Assembly (NCBI GenBank): GCA_977006965.1 | Contig: OZ345384.1 | Location: 1,116,001-1,180,000, forward strand | From: Phymatolithon calcareum | Lineage: Eukaryota; Rhodophyta; Florideophyceae; Hapalidiales | Length of the DNA stretch: 64,000 nt | Reading direction: 5' to 3' | In this document: positions 11,935 through 23,134 of the stretch, one piece after another | Layout: each line of letters opens with the position of its first letter | Position numbering within the stretch: the first letter of the stretch is position 1 | The notes under the pieces: generated by a model | Seen by the model: only the letters and a program-made list of their open reading frames with translations | Databases searched by the model: none | Told to the model about the DNA's origin: nothing | Position numbers and translations under genes: made by a program

Positions 11935-12735
11935 AGGCTTTGAATAAATATAACGGGAATTGCCGTATATTTCCGTACATGCCAATACGTACGATATTGA
12001 TCAGATGATGCGATACGGAAATACGTATTGGGTTTTCCGATGCGATGTAAAGCCGTCCGCAGAATATACAGTACTTTCTATAATAAAGAGCGTTGTTGGG
12101 GCACGATTCTAAACTTACATACATTGCATCTTTACATCTACGTATCAGTAATGTGTTGAAACAGTGAATTTAATGTTTGCGAGCGTCGCAACTGGCATCA
12201 TCGTTCTCAATTCCACATCAACCAATGCAACTGCGATGAGTGATGCTGAGAAGGTGGCATGTGAGAAGTTAATGGCCGAAGAAATCAGCTTGGGTAATGA
12301 GACTCCCGCTGCTGCAATGTCGTTAGTAGAGAGGATTTCAATGCGAAAACGTCAGCGTCTGGATGAATCTCACAAGTATGTCAATTGCGATTATATATTG
12401 GGATCTGCAGCTGAGGTGGAACGCCTTTGGTCTGTTGCGAAGAATATCTTGAAGGATAACCGGAAACTAATGACTCCTTTGCTATTTGAATCACTGCTAT
12501 TTCTGAAAGTGAACAAAAGTTACTGGGGTATAGAGATGGTGTGCGAAGCGATGAAAAAGGCTCGTAGCGAGAAAGTGAAAGCTCGAATGGAAGAAGATGC
12601 GGAACAGACGGAAATTGACGTCGATGGGGAGGATGAGTAGAGTGAGTATTTAAATCTGTACGGGACGAAGAAGAGTAAATTGGAATTGAATTGTGAACGG
12701 GAATAGTAATAGAAATACGTACCCGTTATATAATA
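11935..12735 (+). mobile_element. hAT transposon fragment
   Basis: The left end begins CAGGCTTTG and both sides contain an inverted 'TATAACGGG', but the outermost bases of the right terminus seem to be missing. The segment is absent from copy B between positions matching 28870 and 28880. It contains the C-terminal part of an hAT transposase (12164-12640). No clean 8-bp target duplication could be read, probably because the adjoining LINE insertion and small rearrangements altered the left flank. Confidence 0.6.
12164..12640 (+). pseudogene. hAT transposase C-terminal dimerisation region
   Basis: The 158-codon frame contains 'ILGSAAEVERLWSVAKNIL' followed by 'DNRKLMTPLLFESLLFLK' and a Trp, the signature of the hAT dimerisation domain. 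The same segment occurs in the hAT copy at 31224-31682 with close similarity. The N-terminal DNA-binding and catalytic regions are absent, so the protein is a remnant. The ATG at 12164 is only the first in the surviving frame and has no independent support. Confidence 0.7.
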
Positions 12736-13128
12736 TAATGCGTATGAGAAAGGAAATCAGACTGCAGGTCTTCACATAGCACAATGCCATGAGAGTGGGA
12801 TTGGCGTAGCGAAAGACGCAGAGTTGGCTGCGAAGGACATTGCCGAAGTCATGAGGAGAAACCAAGAGCAGATACGAGAGATGGCAACACAATGTGCTCT
12901 GCAACAGCTAGATTCTTTGCAGAAATCTTTGAAAACGGCATCGGGGGATGGTGACTCTGGTAGAGTCTTTCAAACGATGTTTCCATCAAATCCCGTAATG
13001 AAACCTGACAGCATGGGAGCTGTAAGTACGCCTGTTATTCCTTCTGAATTTGACGAAGTCTTAAGGAGAAGCCAAGAGCATTCGCGAGAGATGACAGCAC
13101 AATGTGCTCAGAGATACCAAGATTCTCT

Positions 13129-14520
13129 GGGGGCTGCGGGAAACTCGCCATATAATACGGACAGACAACGTGTCAGCAGGCGTGTTATCATAGACGACCT
13201 ACTTACCCCTTTCTGTCCCCTGAACTGTGAATATCAAATTATTGTAATCCGTTTCATATTAGATTGGATCATCCCCTTCGTGTCATTTGTAGCATATCAT
13301 ACAATTGGAGGGTTTGTAAGGACGTGGATCATGATGCTGTCACATAACTTCGAAGAAGATGAGAAGAGTTTGGCCCTTGCGATACAGATCTTGTGATACG
13401 TGAATTGAGAGTTTGACTGTGCAAAGATTCGTTCACATGACTCCGAAAGCGCCTTTAGAGAGATTTGCAATATGTTATCCCTTGCTACACATTTATCCCG
13501 CGGGATATACGCTATAGCGTATTTTCGGCGGCGGGATTTTACATGTATTCGAGATCAATCGGACCCATAAAACAGTTTAGGGATTAAGAGGCGCTTAATC
13601 TCACTATTAAGGAAGAAAATAGTGGGAAATAATTACGAGGGACAGATATGCCCGTCCTTGAAAATTCTAAAAATCGTCGTTCCTGGCCTGTTTTTGCTTA
13701 TCTCGCTGCGGGCATTTTGCATTTCTCCACCTGCAATTTCTATGAAACAAAGTGCGTCAGAATCCTGGAAACATCATCTTTTCAAATATGTAAATGTGAT
13801 TGGATGACTGGTAGTAGATTTGGCGGTGGAGCACTGTAAAGTTTGTAAAATTAGCTGGGACGAGATAGCAGAATTATCCCGAGATAATATTTTTAACCCG
13901 GGATAATATTTTTATCCCGGGATTGTCGAAGATTCCTTTTAGTAATTCCTTTGTACTGTTAGTAATTGTTTCCTTGTAATGTTGTAAAGCCGAAGTTGAC
14001 AAGTGCTGATATACTACTGGCTCATGTTGCCGCCAGCGTCGTGTAAGAACACGACGCCGGGCAAGTATATAGTGGTCATTCTTCGGCTTTTCGTGTTCTA
14101 CTCTGGTAGAGGAATAAAGACTAGTCACTAGGTAACTGCACGCCAAGCAAGGCTTGCGGTTGCTTGTCTACTCTCCTCAAATATCGCACATACACGACAG
14201 GGATAGTATTTTTATCACGGGATAACATTTGATCCCCCAATGACATTTTTCTGCCACGGAACCTGTCGCCTTTCAATGCGTTATAGTTTATGTAAATTAA
14301 AATTCAAAATCATGTTCCCGCAACCGTTTCGTTTGAAAAACAGAGCATTTCATAAAAATTTATATTATGTGAGACAGTTTACATTCCGTCTTATTGTTGA
14401 AATGGAAAAAATGGAAGCAGACTTTCTGCATTCAATACTTCAGCGCTATTGAAATCCCTCTGCCTTCTACCATTTGGGTTTCGTTCACAAGTGGGAAATA
14501 TCGAGATTCCCGCAGCCCCC
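13129..14520. mobile_element. DNA transposon with GGGGGCTGCGGGAA termini, non-coding
   Basis: Inverted termini GGGGGCTGCGGGAA (left) and TTCCCGCAGCCCCC (right) bound 1.39 kb inside the tail of kinase copy A; the interior is absent from copy B. Several 'cccgggataa'-type repeats lie inside, at about 13495-13540, 13875-13925 and 14200-14235. They play the same role as the GCGAAA repeats of the related element at 8407-9665 but with a different motif. No transposase is visible. The flanking target bases are too similar to the termini for an unambiguous duplication. Confidence 0.6.
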
Positions 14521-15479
14521 TGCAGCAATATCTGAAAATGACATCTGGGGATGGTGACTCTGGTAGAGCTTTGCAAACGATGGTTACATCAAATACCGTA
14601 ATGAAACGTGGCAGCATGGGAGCTGTAAGTACGCCTGCTATGCCTTCTGAAATTGCGGAAGTCATGAGGAGAAGCCAAGAGCAGTCGCGAGAGATGATGG
14701 AAATGCTGGCAGCGCAATATGCTCAGCAAGACCAAGAGAAAGAATAATATCCGCTCCGTTCTGCCAACAGCGATGATGAGCAACTTGTCCGTCAGGAATG
14801 TCTCGAAACAGCAACTGATATTCAAGATTCTCCTCCCCCCATTGACGTGATATTATGCAATTCTGAATAAGATAACAGACAACTCTCGATGCTAGTGTAA
14901 TGCGATTAGAAAGGTACTGACTTTCTTCAAGTTGGGACACATGCTACCGTCTCAATAAATCCTTTTAATTACATTTCTCCTTCCCTTCTGCAGGAATGGC
15001 ATCGGGGGATGGTGAAGCTGGTAACGTCTTTCGAACGATTGCTGGAATGCAGAGCAAAATGAATGAACTAGAAAAGCCAAAAGAAGATCAATATCTTGGA
15101 AGTTGGAAACGGAGCTGGATATTTCAACGGTTCATGATAAACAAATCAACAAAGAGGGGTGGAAATTCGGAAGGAAATGATGGTGATGTGATCCGTGCTT
15201 TCGAAAAATTTCTTAAACACGTGGGACTGGAAAATATAAAAGGCACAGAAGCGCTCTCCGACGTTTCTTCCGCGCTTATTGAAATAGAAACCGCGCAGGG
15301 GTAATGTCGGACGAGATCAATGTGCTAGATGATGCTATTCAATCCCTTGAGGCCGTTAATAAGAATGCGGAAAGGCACACCGCACGACTCGCTTCTTCAA
15401 CCTCGACGACTTCAAGATCGATAAGAAATCGCATCAAAAAGAGCTTCATGAAAAAGCTATTTAACTAAACTAGCTCACT

Positions 15480-16929
15480 TCCGTGTTCTCTGTAGGTGAA
15501 CTTGAAGGCATTCAGTTGACATTCTTTTCTGAATATTGTCTTAGTGAATACATTGCTCTCATACTTCTCCAAGAAAATCTAATACACGTTTCCAATGTAT
15601 TGGCACTCTGGAGCACTTGAATACCTTCAACCATAAACGCATTCTCCCAAGTGCGTGTCGAATGCTGCCAATGAGGAGGATAAACCAATCGCACCCATGG
15701 AGACAATCTGTGACAAGGGGAAAAGCTGATTGCTAATGACTGGTGGAAGACTTAGTAGTAATCTATTTTGATGATATATGCTTGTTTCCATGTCCTTCTA
15801 GACTTGTAAGTGCAAATAACGGCCTTTAACACGATAAATTACAGAATCGAATTGCCTTATGCCTTCCATGCAGCAGAAATCTAACAGCTATAAGGACGAA
15901 TTGCACACATACAATTGGAAAGCATAGTTTGATGGTACTGTTCATGAGATCAGCTTCAAGAGAGAGTGGACAAACGATTAGTGCACAGGACTGCTCTATG
16001 GCAGGAGAATAACTGATCCATATCGCGCCAGAGAGTAAAGACGGTATTTGGAGTGCAGGAAGAGGACAAAGCGCTCGTATAACTAAAGCACATCAAGTCG
16101 GACAACGTAAACTGTATCGGCCTTCGAATCAACAATACATCAAACTTTCTCAGGGCACAGCAAATTTGGTCTCAGTGCCATAATTTAGCTCGACGGAGTG
16201 CCTTCTCCAGTTCACAGACCTGACGAGTAACATCCTTCGCGCACAGGAAGTTCTTTAGAGCAACTTGTTCTCAAGTATGCTCGGCACCTGTTGCATGAAT
16301 ATGCCGTCCCGCTTTCGAGAAATATGCCGCCTGGAGTCCATTCAACAACTCCAAGCGCATTTGAGCTCTAAGTTCATAACAGCTCAGAAGCTTCGAAGAA
16401 AACAGGCACTTGAGCTTCCAAAGGGCACAACACGACTAGCAATATTGAACGCGACAAACGATGTGGTTGACAAAGCTCTTCTCTGCACCTCTACAGAGGT
16501 ATTTGCGCGCAACCTAGATGCTACGACAAATGTAAACGCAAGAACGCAGAAGAACGCAAAGGAAGATTGAGATGCATGTCTCCCTCCTAAAGCCGCTGGA
16601 CGGGAGGGCCGGTGCCCTCCTCAGCCCATCAAGAACCAGATACCACCATTTCTCACCCTGAAAAAAGCAAATCACAGGCTTCTTTGCATGCACTGTTTTT
16701 TTCATCGCTTCCCATACCCCTGGCAAGAGCAAGTAAGAAACGAAGATTCGGAACTCGATCTCTCACAGATATTTCAAATATAATGCCTAAGCAACGACGT
16801 TCCAAGAATCAAAAAGAGAGGCTGAAAATGGCAGTTGATAATGTCCAAAGAAATTGTCCAAAGTCAACTACTTAAATGAAAACGTAAGCAAAGGATTGTA
16901 GAGCAACAAATAGTCTCTTAGGTACAATG
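15480..16929. repeat. Duplicated sequence downstream of the kinase copies; unassigned, retroelement-like 3' end
   Basis: This segment is closely matched by 34213-35660. A plus-strand frame (16265-16570 here, extended to about 35178-35597 in copy B) is partly conserved, ending in a basic segment that includes 'MPKQRRSKNQKE', but stops and frameshifts separate the copies. The last 50 bp before 16929, together with 17808-17845, form the sequence found as an independent (ATCC)n-tailed insertion at 44597-44690. The right part is therefore probably the 3' end of a non-LTR retroelement. The left part, 15480-16200, has only broken minus-strand frames. Confidence 0.5.
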
Positions 16930-17803
16930 TGTAACTCCAAGCGATTTACACACAATGGAATCGCAGCAGTGGAGTCCTTGGATATTGCTCGGACTCTGGG
17001 ACCCGAAAATAGAAATAACAAATTACCGAGCGCAGTATATATTTGTTCGTACTCCCGCCTGGGCTCGTATCCGCGCGTGTCTCGCCAGCGACAAATTGGG
17101 CACCAGAATGGTTACCCCCTTCCCGCATGGGAAGGTGCACTCAAGCTTTTATTTTTAGCCATCGCAGATCCAACTGTTGAAGGACAGCTCTGTATTAGCG
17201 GCGTCGGCCGGAATCTAGGCTAGGGTAATTACCGCTTGGCAATTGCCATGAATGCAATGAAATTGAAATATAAGAAAACGCGGGAACAAAACAAATCATA
17301 CTACTACACAAGTTGACAGAAAAATCGGGAAAGGGAATCTCCCCGACGGGAGATGATCTTCGAAACCCAGGGTATTCAAGGTTGGTCGCTAATACAAGGG
17401 GCAAGGCATGTTGATGATTCCAGACGAAGGAGCTGGGCTGATTGGGAATAACGGCCGTTGTGGCCGAGCGCTGCCGCTCCCGCTAGCGTGTGATGCATGA
17501 ACTCCGCCACGCCAACCGTGTCCCCGTTCTGTCTTGATTTCTTAGGCGCGGATGTGTACCGGCGTGAACAATATTTAACCGGTTTAGATTTGAACGCGCA
17601 GTACCATTAGGATACATAGCGCTTGGCAATCAATGCAAGTTGTATGTACTGCCGTCTATGTTCTGCTGGGCGACATACACTTAATTAGTCGGGTAGCCAA
17701 AAGGGTATAAAATATCAAGGCAGAGTGCCGGCGTAGAGAAATAAAAGGTACCAGTTTATCAATAAGGAGATGGTCCCTAAAGTAGGGCACAAGATTTGCT
17801 ACA
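16930..17803. mobile_element. LTR-like insertion (solo LTR), AATG duplication
   Basis: The 874-bp segment begins TGTAACTCC, ends GCTACA, and is flanked by AATG on both sides (16926-16929 and 17804-17807). The 44.6-kb relative shows the same flanks joined with one AATG, so this is a true insertion. The first 641 bp recur at 35661-36300, where they abut the gypsy element's 3' end. A TATAAAA sequence lies at about 17705. I read it as a solo LTR. The alternative is a 641-bp LTR plus 233 bp of unrelated sequence. Confidence 0.65.
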
Positions 17804-17859
17804 AATGATAATTGACAAAGGGAGCTTCAATTAAACAGAAATCCAGTCCAATCCATAAT

Positions 17860-17995
17860 TTAGCTCTCGGGAAATCTGTTGCATTTCTTCGAGCACTGGG
17901 ATGATATGGAAGCTTCTAGAATTAAGGGAGCTTATACATACTTTTCTAATGGAACTCTCATCATCAGTGCCTCGCATGCTGTATGACACGTGGCA
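17860..17995 (+). pseudogene. Fragment of a relative of the 458-aa gene
   Basis: Plus-strand translation gives 'LRELIHTFLMELSSSVPRML', aligned to the C-terminal 'LRGLINTLLMELTSSVPR' of the protein at 46415-47791. Nucleotide similarity extends from about 17860 to 17995. The remainder of the gene is absent or unrecognisable, and the frame has stops on both sides. It links the locus next to kinase copy A with the 46-kb gene, indicating an older dispersed family. Confidence 0.65.
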
Positions 17996-18332
17996 CATGC
18001 TGTTCCCCAGTATATAATCTACTATAGGACACGTCAGTAAATGCAGAGAAGTCGGACCACAGGTTATCGGACCCACGTATGACGGCGCACAACCATCGAA
18101 TAGGATCAAACTCCGTCTTCCTCTCAACATAAAGAGCCCATGCGACACAACACGGCGTCACCAAAAAGAACAAGAATTACCGCCATGCGCAGCGCGTCTC
18201 CTAAACCGAACGGCAACCAAGCTCAACAACCTTGCCCATAACGAGGCAGTGAAACTGTCGAAATTCAAAGCACGCAACCAAGCCCAGACAACACCTCACA
18301 CACAGTCAACGCAGTACAAGCCAAGATCAAAA

Positions 18333-18859
18333 ATGGCAGACAAGCTCTTGCAAATCAAATCACTCGCATACACAAACTACGCATCTTGGCGACGCAGCCT
18401 CGTCTTCATCGGTATGCGCGATGAAACTAAGTTTCATCGGCGCCTCCTTCAAGACGTCCATCTTCCGACTGGTGCCACCGCCGAGCAAAACGCCAAGTTC
18501 GAGCTCGCTAAGCTAAGTGCTATCAACGCAATTGAGCGAAGCCTCTCCGAAGAAATCGGAAGGCAAATTCCCGAGTCCAACTTCGAAACTAAAATCCCAA
18601 TGGCATTTCTGGCACAAATTAAGAACATGATCAATAGCGATCCATCGAATGAACGCAGTGTTACTTACGCTAAGGCGAAGGGACCCACATACAGATCCGG
18701 GACCACCTCATTGCGGCAAACTACCCAGGCATAACAGAAGATGTGTTCGCAATAGATCTCCTACTATATGATATAGAGGATCTTCGCTTCTCTCAAGTCC
18801 TAACTCAAGAAACTCCTCACTCTGGAATTAAAAACCAATATGACGAAGCCAATATTTAA
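18333..18859 (+). pseudogene. Copia-like gag remnant with one frameshift
   Basis: From the ATG at 18333 the frame reads 'LLQIKSLAYTNYASWRRSL' and continues in the style of Ty1/copia Gag proteins, where a 'Y..W...M/L' N-terminal motif opens the capsid-like region. Near 18680 the frame is lost, but a coherent reading continues in another frame ('HLIAANYPGITEDVFAIDLL') to a stop at 18857-18859. One indel is enough to explain this. No zinc knuckle, protease or reverse transcriptase follows, and no LTR was found. The assignment to copia is by resemblance only. Confidence 0.5.
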
Positions 18860-19256
18860 AAATGAAAAAGGACTTACCACTTTAAGAGTAGAGACCAGTG
18901 AACTAAAATCCAAGTCCACTTGCTGAAGGTTTTTTCGTTGACTTGTGCTATGAGTCTATTGTTGTGCTCAGAAGCGTATATTGTTAAAAATATACATGCC
19001 AATAGAAAATGCTCAGGAGTTGGTTTTAGAGGCATGCCAGTTCCATTTAAATTCCATGCTGTTGCACAAGCGATGGGAGAAGTACCGAAAAGAGCTCGAT
19101 ATCGACGATACTAAACGAGGACACTTAAACCAGGGGCATTGCGAAGCATAGGCTCGGCGGTGACTGTAAAGATAGCAGGCTCTAATGGAATGAAAGAACT
19201 CATCCTTCGTGTGGGGTTTGCATTTCTCTTTTTAGGTCTGATCCAGCATATAAGTA

Positions 19257-21895
19257 CACTGATCACTGCAATTAACCTGGTCCAGGTTAATTTTGAACCT
19301 CCATTTTCTGAGTCAAAACGTAAAATAACCTGGACCAGGTTAATTATGAATCCAGACAATTTTTGGGTCGGTTCGAAATTAATCTAGATTTTTCGATTCT
19401 TGACAAATATGGCAGCTCGCACTGGATTTTTCACGCCATGAGCTGATTAGTAGGAATCAATCCTAGGACTTTAATGGCGAGCAACTAAGGCGCTATATCA
19501 GGGAAGTGCAGTTAAAAGCATATTATCGCTATCTAAATTTCTTCACCGTTGAAATGGTTACGGTGTTTGGCGATAATTTCTTGAAGATTAGAAAATTGCT
19601 GGGATTCTTCCCAGCGAGTTGATTTTCCAGTGGTACAATCGTAATTTAGAGACATTCCAATCCGCACCATGGTCTTACGTGCGAAGCAAATGCCGTGTTT
19701 ATCTTTTTGAGAATTCACATCCCTGATTGAATCAGCAGCCATTTTCAGAAAGAAATGCTTTCCCGGGTTAACCAATTTCCCACTGGAGCCGGAATCTCCG
19801 GGCTTCCACTTGTTCTGCTGTATCAGTTCGACTTTGTAAGAATCCCAGCGTTTTTTCCAAGCGTCCTTAATCTTAGATATAATAAATGAGTCTGCCGGCT
19901 GCACGAGGTGTGTTGCGTTCGCCGGAAATTTTCGAAGATCAGTGTTGATCTTTTTGAGCAGTCGTTTCTGGAGAGCTGTTTCCCCGTGGCCATTTGCATT
20001 GTCAACAAATAAAACTCGCTTTTGACCTCGTTCAAGCTTTCGGATGGCGCGTGTTTCGGATAACCATTCAGCGAATACCCTCTTGTCCATCCATCCGCGA
20101 CGCCCTGATCTATAGCAAACACCCGGAATATTGTCCGGAATTCCTTGTATCGGGTACGAACACTTGCTGTTAACAAATACAAGCATGGGAACTTCAATAT
20201 ATGCCCTTTCTCCCCCTGTTATCCGCACCATCATAGTGATTCCTTCATTGCGGGACACAACATCAGCGTATCGAACATCCTCCTGACCTCTAAACCCAAC
20301 TGTGCGACCATTATCCATATTGAAAATGAAATGCGTCTCATCGGCATTCTCAACCAGATCCTCATTCAAAACCTCAGAGTCAAAGCCCCGCTTAAATTCC
20401 CCCAGATGAAAAGCGACTTCCCTCTCAATTTGGAGTTCTTTTTCCGGCGATACGGACAGGTTTCCGGACTGCGACCGAAGAACCAGTTGGTTACTCTCCA
20501 TGAATGTTTGAATCCAACGGACTGTTATTCGGTTCTCGATGAACTCTGAGCCCCACTTTACAGTGCGATGAAACGGAGACACCGGCGAAGCTTTTAGAAT
20601 GAGCGCCTTGGCTGTGCATCTGAGGAGCGAAGGACTTATCTTGATGCTTGCAGCCTGCATTCGCTCGAACTCCTCCAGAAGCTCTTGATAGAGTGCATTT
20701 ACCCAGCCCGCACGCTTTCGACCGCGGCCACCGAGGGCCTTGAAGCTTGACCTTTTCATTCCATGGCTCAGTCGTCCGGACAGGAGCCCCATTCGCGTTC
20801 CTTCCTTCTTTGTGCTCATATATGTCTCTCTCTGCTTCCACCATCTGCTCACTTTAGCGTGATTAGCCTTGTAATTCCCGCAGAATAAATGAGGGAACTG
20901 CTTTAGGGCCTTTGATGGAATTCCCTTCTCACCATATTTCGATGCTTCTGTCGTCATCCAGTTGATTACGGAAAGACGCTGCGATATTGTAGAAACAAGA
21001 TGGTTTTGGCGGACTGGAATAACAGTGGATGACTGCGCTGACTGGATAATATCGACTTGTTCCGAGATCTCAGACTCGATGCCGACAGTACCCTGTGGAG
21101 TTGGACCTTGGGTCATTGGGCTTACAGATTGAGATGAGCCACCAGAGCGAGCAAACAGCCGCTCTATTGGCCCTTTTTCTGACGCTTGGGACGAGAGTAT
21201 GGCCGAGTTTCTGGATGTGGTGGGCATAGAGGGGGCTTGAGTTTTGAGATACGCAATAAAATGGTCTTTCCATTGCTTCGAAATGATGCAGTCTTGATAT
21301 TGAAAGAGATAAGAGTTGATTTTTGCGACAGCAGGCCTTATATGTGCTTTGTTGCTCTGGATGGATTCCTTGGCTTTGTTTTTGTCGAATCCGAGACGAT
21401 GAAGAAATTGCTTTAAGTTCTTCAATCTTTTCTCTTGCTCGGATTCCATAGTTGTTGAATTCCACTTCCAAACTGTTGTATTGCTTTTTTATTCAGTTGT
21501 CCGGGCTACGGCTACTTATATATTACTGTAGCGGGCGGCCCGGCGGTCGCCTGGCGACGGGTGTGCCAGGCGAATGGTACGCAGGGTTTCCATAATATGG
21601 CTGTTAGATGGTGGGCCGGAAAAGTTTCAATTCTTGTGCTATGTACACGATTATGTAAGGCGATCTCCGATTACACATTAATGAGAAAGTAATTCAACAA
21701 ATATTTCCAGTAATTAGCCTTGATATGCACTTTGATTCTTGGAACCTTAATTAATCTGGATAATGTATTTCGCAATGGGAAACGTAAATTAATCTGGATA
21801 AGGTATTTTGCAATGGGAAACGTAAATTAATCTGGACCAGATTATTTATGAATCCAGTCTAATTTATGTATCCAGGTTAATTGCAGTGATCAGTG
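19257..21895 (-). mobile_element. Apparently complete Tc1/mariner-superfamily (pogo-type) transposon
   Basis: The 2639-bp element has perfect 24-bp terminal inverted repeats starting CACTGATCACTGCAATTAAC, flanked by TA on both sides (19255-19256 and 21896-21897). Subterminal repeats of the palindrome AACCTGGTCCAGGTT and relatives lie just inside both ends. One intronless 638-codon transposase fills most of the interior. Perfect ends plus an open frame suggest recent movement and possible autonomy. Confidence 0.9.
19533..21449 (-). CDS. DDE transposase (DDE_1 / pogo-like), 638 aa
   Basis: The enzyme is expected to cut and join the element's ends at TA dinucleotides. The frame is open over 638 codons without introns. 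The catalytic triad is visible: Asp in 'ENADETHFIFNMD' near residue 370, Asp in 'VLFVDNANGHG' near 483, and Asp in 'ANATHLVQPADSF' near 520, giving a DD36D spacing. A basic region around 200-250 ('RWWKQRE', 'GRGRKRAGW') may contribute to DNA binding. An N-terminal helical section rich in Lys precedes a Ser/Thr/Gln-rich linker (about 70-140). A C-terminal extension of about 110 residues after the third Asp is of unknown role. It is the only gene in a TA-flanked element with intact terminal repeats and is probably functional, though activity cannot be judged from sequence. Confidence 0.88.
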   Translation of the reverse strand: MESEQEKRLKNLKQFLHRLGFDKNKAKESIQSNKAHIRPAVAKINSYLFQYQDCIISKQWKDHFIAYLKTQAPSMPTTSRNSAILSSQASEKGPIERLFARSGGSSQSVSPMTQGPTPQGTVGIESEISEQVDIIQSAQSSTVIPVRQNHLVSTISQRLSVINWMTTEASKYGEKGIPSKALKQFPHLFCGNYKANHAKVSRWWKQRETYMSTKKEGTRMGLLSGRLSHGMKRSSFKALGGRGRKRAGWVNALYQELLEEFERMQAASIKISPSLLRCTAKALILKASPVSPFHRTVKWGSEFIENRITVRWIQTFMESNQLVLRSQSGNLSVSPEKELQIEREVAFHLGEFKRGFDSEVLNEDLVENADETHFIFNMDNGRTVGFRGQEDVRYADVVSRNEGITMMVRITGGERAYIEVPMLVFVNSKCSYPIQGIPDNIPGVCYRSGRRGWMDKRVFAEWLSETRAIRKLERGQKRVLFVDNANGHGETALQKRLLKKINTDLRKFPANATHLVQPADSFIISKIKDAWKKRWDSYKVELIQQNKWKPGDSGSSGKLVNPGKHFFLKMAADSIRDVNSQKDKHGICFARKTMVRIGMSLNYDCTTGKSTRWEESQQFSNLQEIIAKHRNHFNGEEI

Positions 21896-21897
21896 TA

Positions 21898-23134
21898 GTA
21901 ATAGTTTGGAAGATCGTATTATACTAATTTTAAAGCATCAGATTGTAGTGGTACTTCTTGAAGATATAGCTCTAAAATTAGACATTTCATCAATATGCTT
22001 ACAATCTCGAAATGAAAATTACTTATATTTCTGATAGTTTTTCATCACAGTGTTTTTCAGAAACAATTAGAAGCAAATCACTTATTGACAGAATAATCTG
22101 AGTAGATAGGATATTTCTGAAACACGTATCTGTGACTTTACATACATAGAGTGCACAGAGACATTTTTGATATTGCTTCCTAAAAACATCGCAGCAAGAT
22201 TGTAACATCAAACACGCGCCCAGTGTAAGGCGTACAAGAGCCAAATACGTAGATTATAATTACTGAGAGGTACTATCTGGATTGTTGCCCATTTTACACT
22301 TTCGCAAGCTTTCGCCTACCTTACCGAAAACTTTCACATACAGAAATCTCGCCTAAACAAAGAGAGCGAAAGAAAGCCTATAGCCCGATCACATGCTGTT
22401 ATTGATGGAACACGTATGAAGGTACAGATAGTTTATGCCAAAATATTTTAAAAAATAGTTTTCAGGCAATAATTAACGAAAATGAAACGAAAGTTTCGCC
22501 CAAAAGCGCGAAATTTCGAAGAACAAAAAGGCATTTTGGAGCCTGTAATTCATGCATTTTTATACGGTTTTGCGAAACAGTCATTTAGAAGAAGCAAAAC
22601 TTTCGCGAAACTATCGCGAAATTTTTGCGAAAGTTCTGTTCAGTAGATTTTATCAACAACAAAGGTGTCACGTCTGATCATTGCCATGTATCATACATCC
22701 CCCTATACTTTTTTCTCAAAAGGAACAAATCTACAGATGATTTATAAGGATCCATATTCTCGCCAAAGGCTCCCTGTTACATTCTTATTAAGCGACAGGC
22801 CTGTGGCCTGCTCCTCAACCATTGAGCAAGTATTCTTCCTACAGGTTATCACTGCTTCATCTAGTAAGGCGATAATCATCCAGATATCTACAAGGGGGCA
22901 GCAAAATACGGGCCAACACAAAGCAAGAGTATTATTTCTCGGTCCTCCGCTCTATAGCTTTCGCCCTGCATAACAAATAGCATGATTAGAGCTCTTAGAA
23001 TTATCAAAAGGGATTTATAAACAAACTGAGCTAGATAAATCCTACATATCCCGAACATTCATCCCAATCCGTACCGCTTTACCGCGCTTCATCGTCGGTA
23101 CAGCTCGTATTCAACACTATACCTCGACATCAAA
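21898..23134. other. AT-rich intergenic stretch with a GCGAAA-motif cluster
   Basis: No gene is recognised. From about 22290 to 22640 the motif GCGAAAGTTTCGC and its degenerate forms recur in both orientations, as in the transposon at 8407-9665. A terminus-like sequence (TTCCCGCACCCCCC) is found at about 24091-24104, to the right of the next gene. I could not find the matching left terminus, so whether the cluster and the gene belong to one element is unresolved. Confidence 0.45.

Larger units (their letters stand above)
9714..15468 (+). pseudogene. 4-helix-bundle / protein kinase / Sel1 protein, copy A (disrupted)
   Basis: The start at 9714 is the first ATG shared with copy B; the frame upstream lies in a transposon. 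Residues 1 to about 150 are an all-helical N-terminus resembling MLKL/HeLo/RPW8-type bundles (inference from pattern). A full kinase domain follows: glycine loop 'GDGGFGRVYEG' near 297, catalytic Lys in 'AIKVL' near 325, 'HQDIKPEN' near 428, DFG near 451 and 'MAPEAI' near 482. The HxD form has Gln in place of Arg. A one-base deletion near 11340, relative to copy B, breaks the frame after the kinase. Sel1 repeats begin but are cut by a LINE fragment (11653) and an hAT fragment, and about 0.9 kb of Sel1 sequence is deleted near 12831. The tail carries duplicated helical modules split by another transposon (13129-14520), a stop at 14745 and a final basic stretch 'IRNRIKKSFMKKLFN'. Base use is AT-richer than the host genes. 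Confidence 0.75.

Noticed and set aside
16927-17223. 98-codon frame in the solo LTR
   Set aside because: It lies wholly within the LTR-like insertion; the copy B counterpart is interrupted and it has no known domain.
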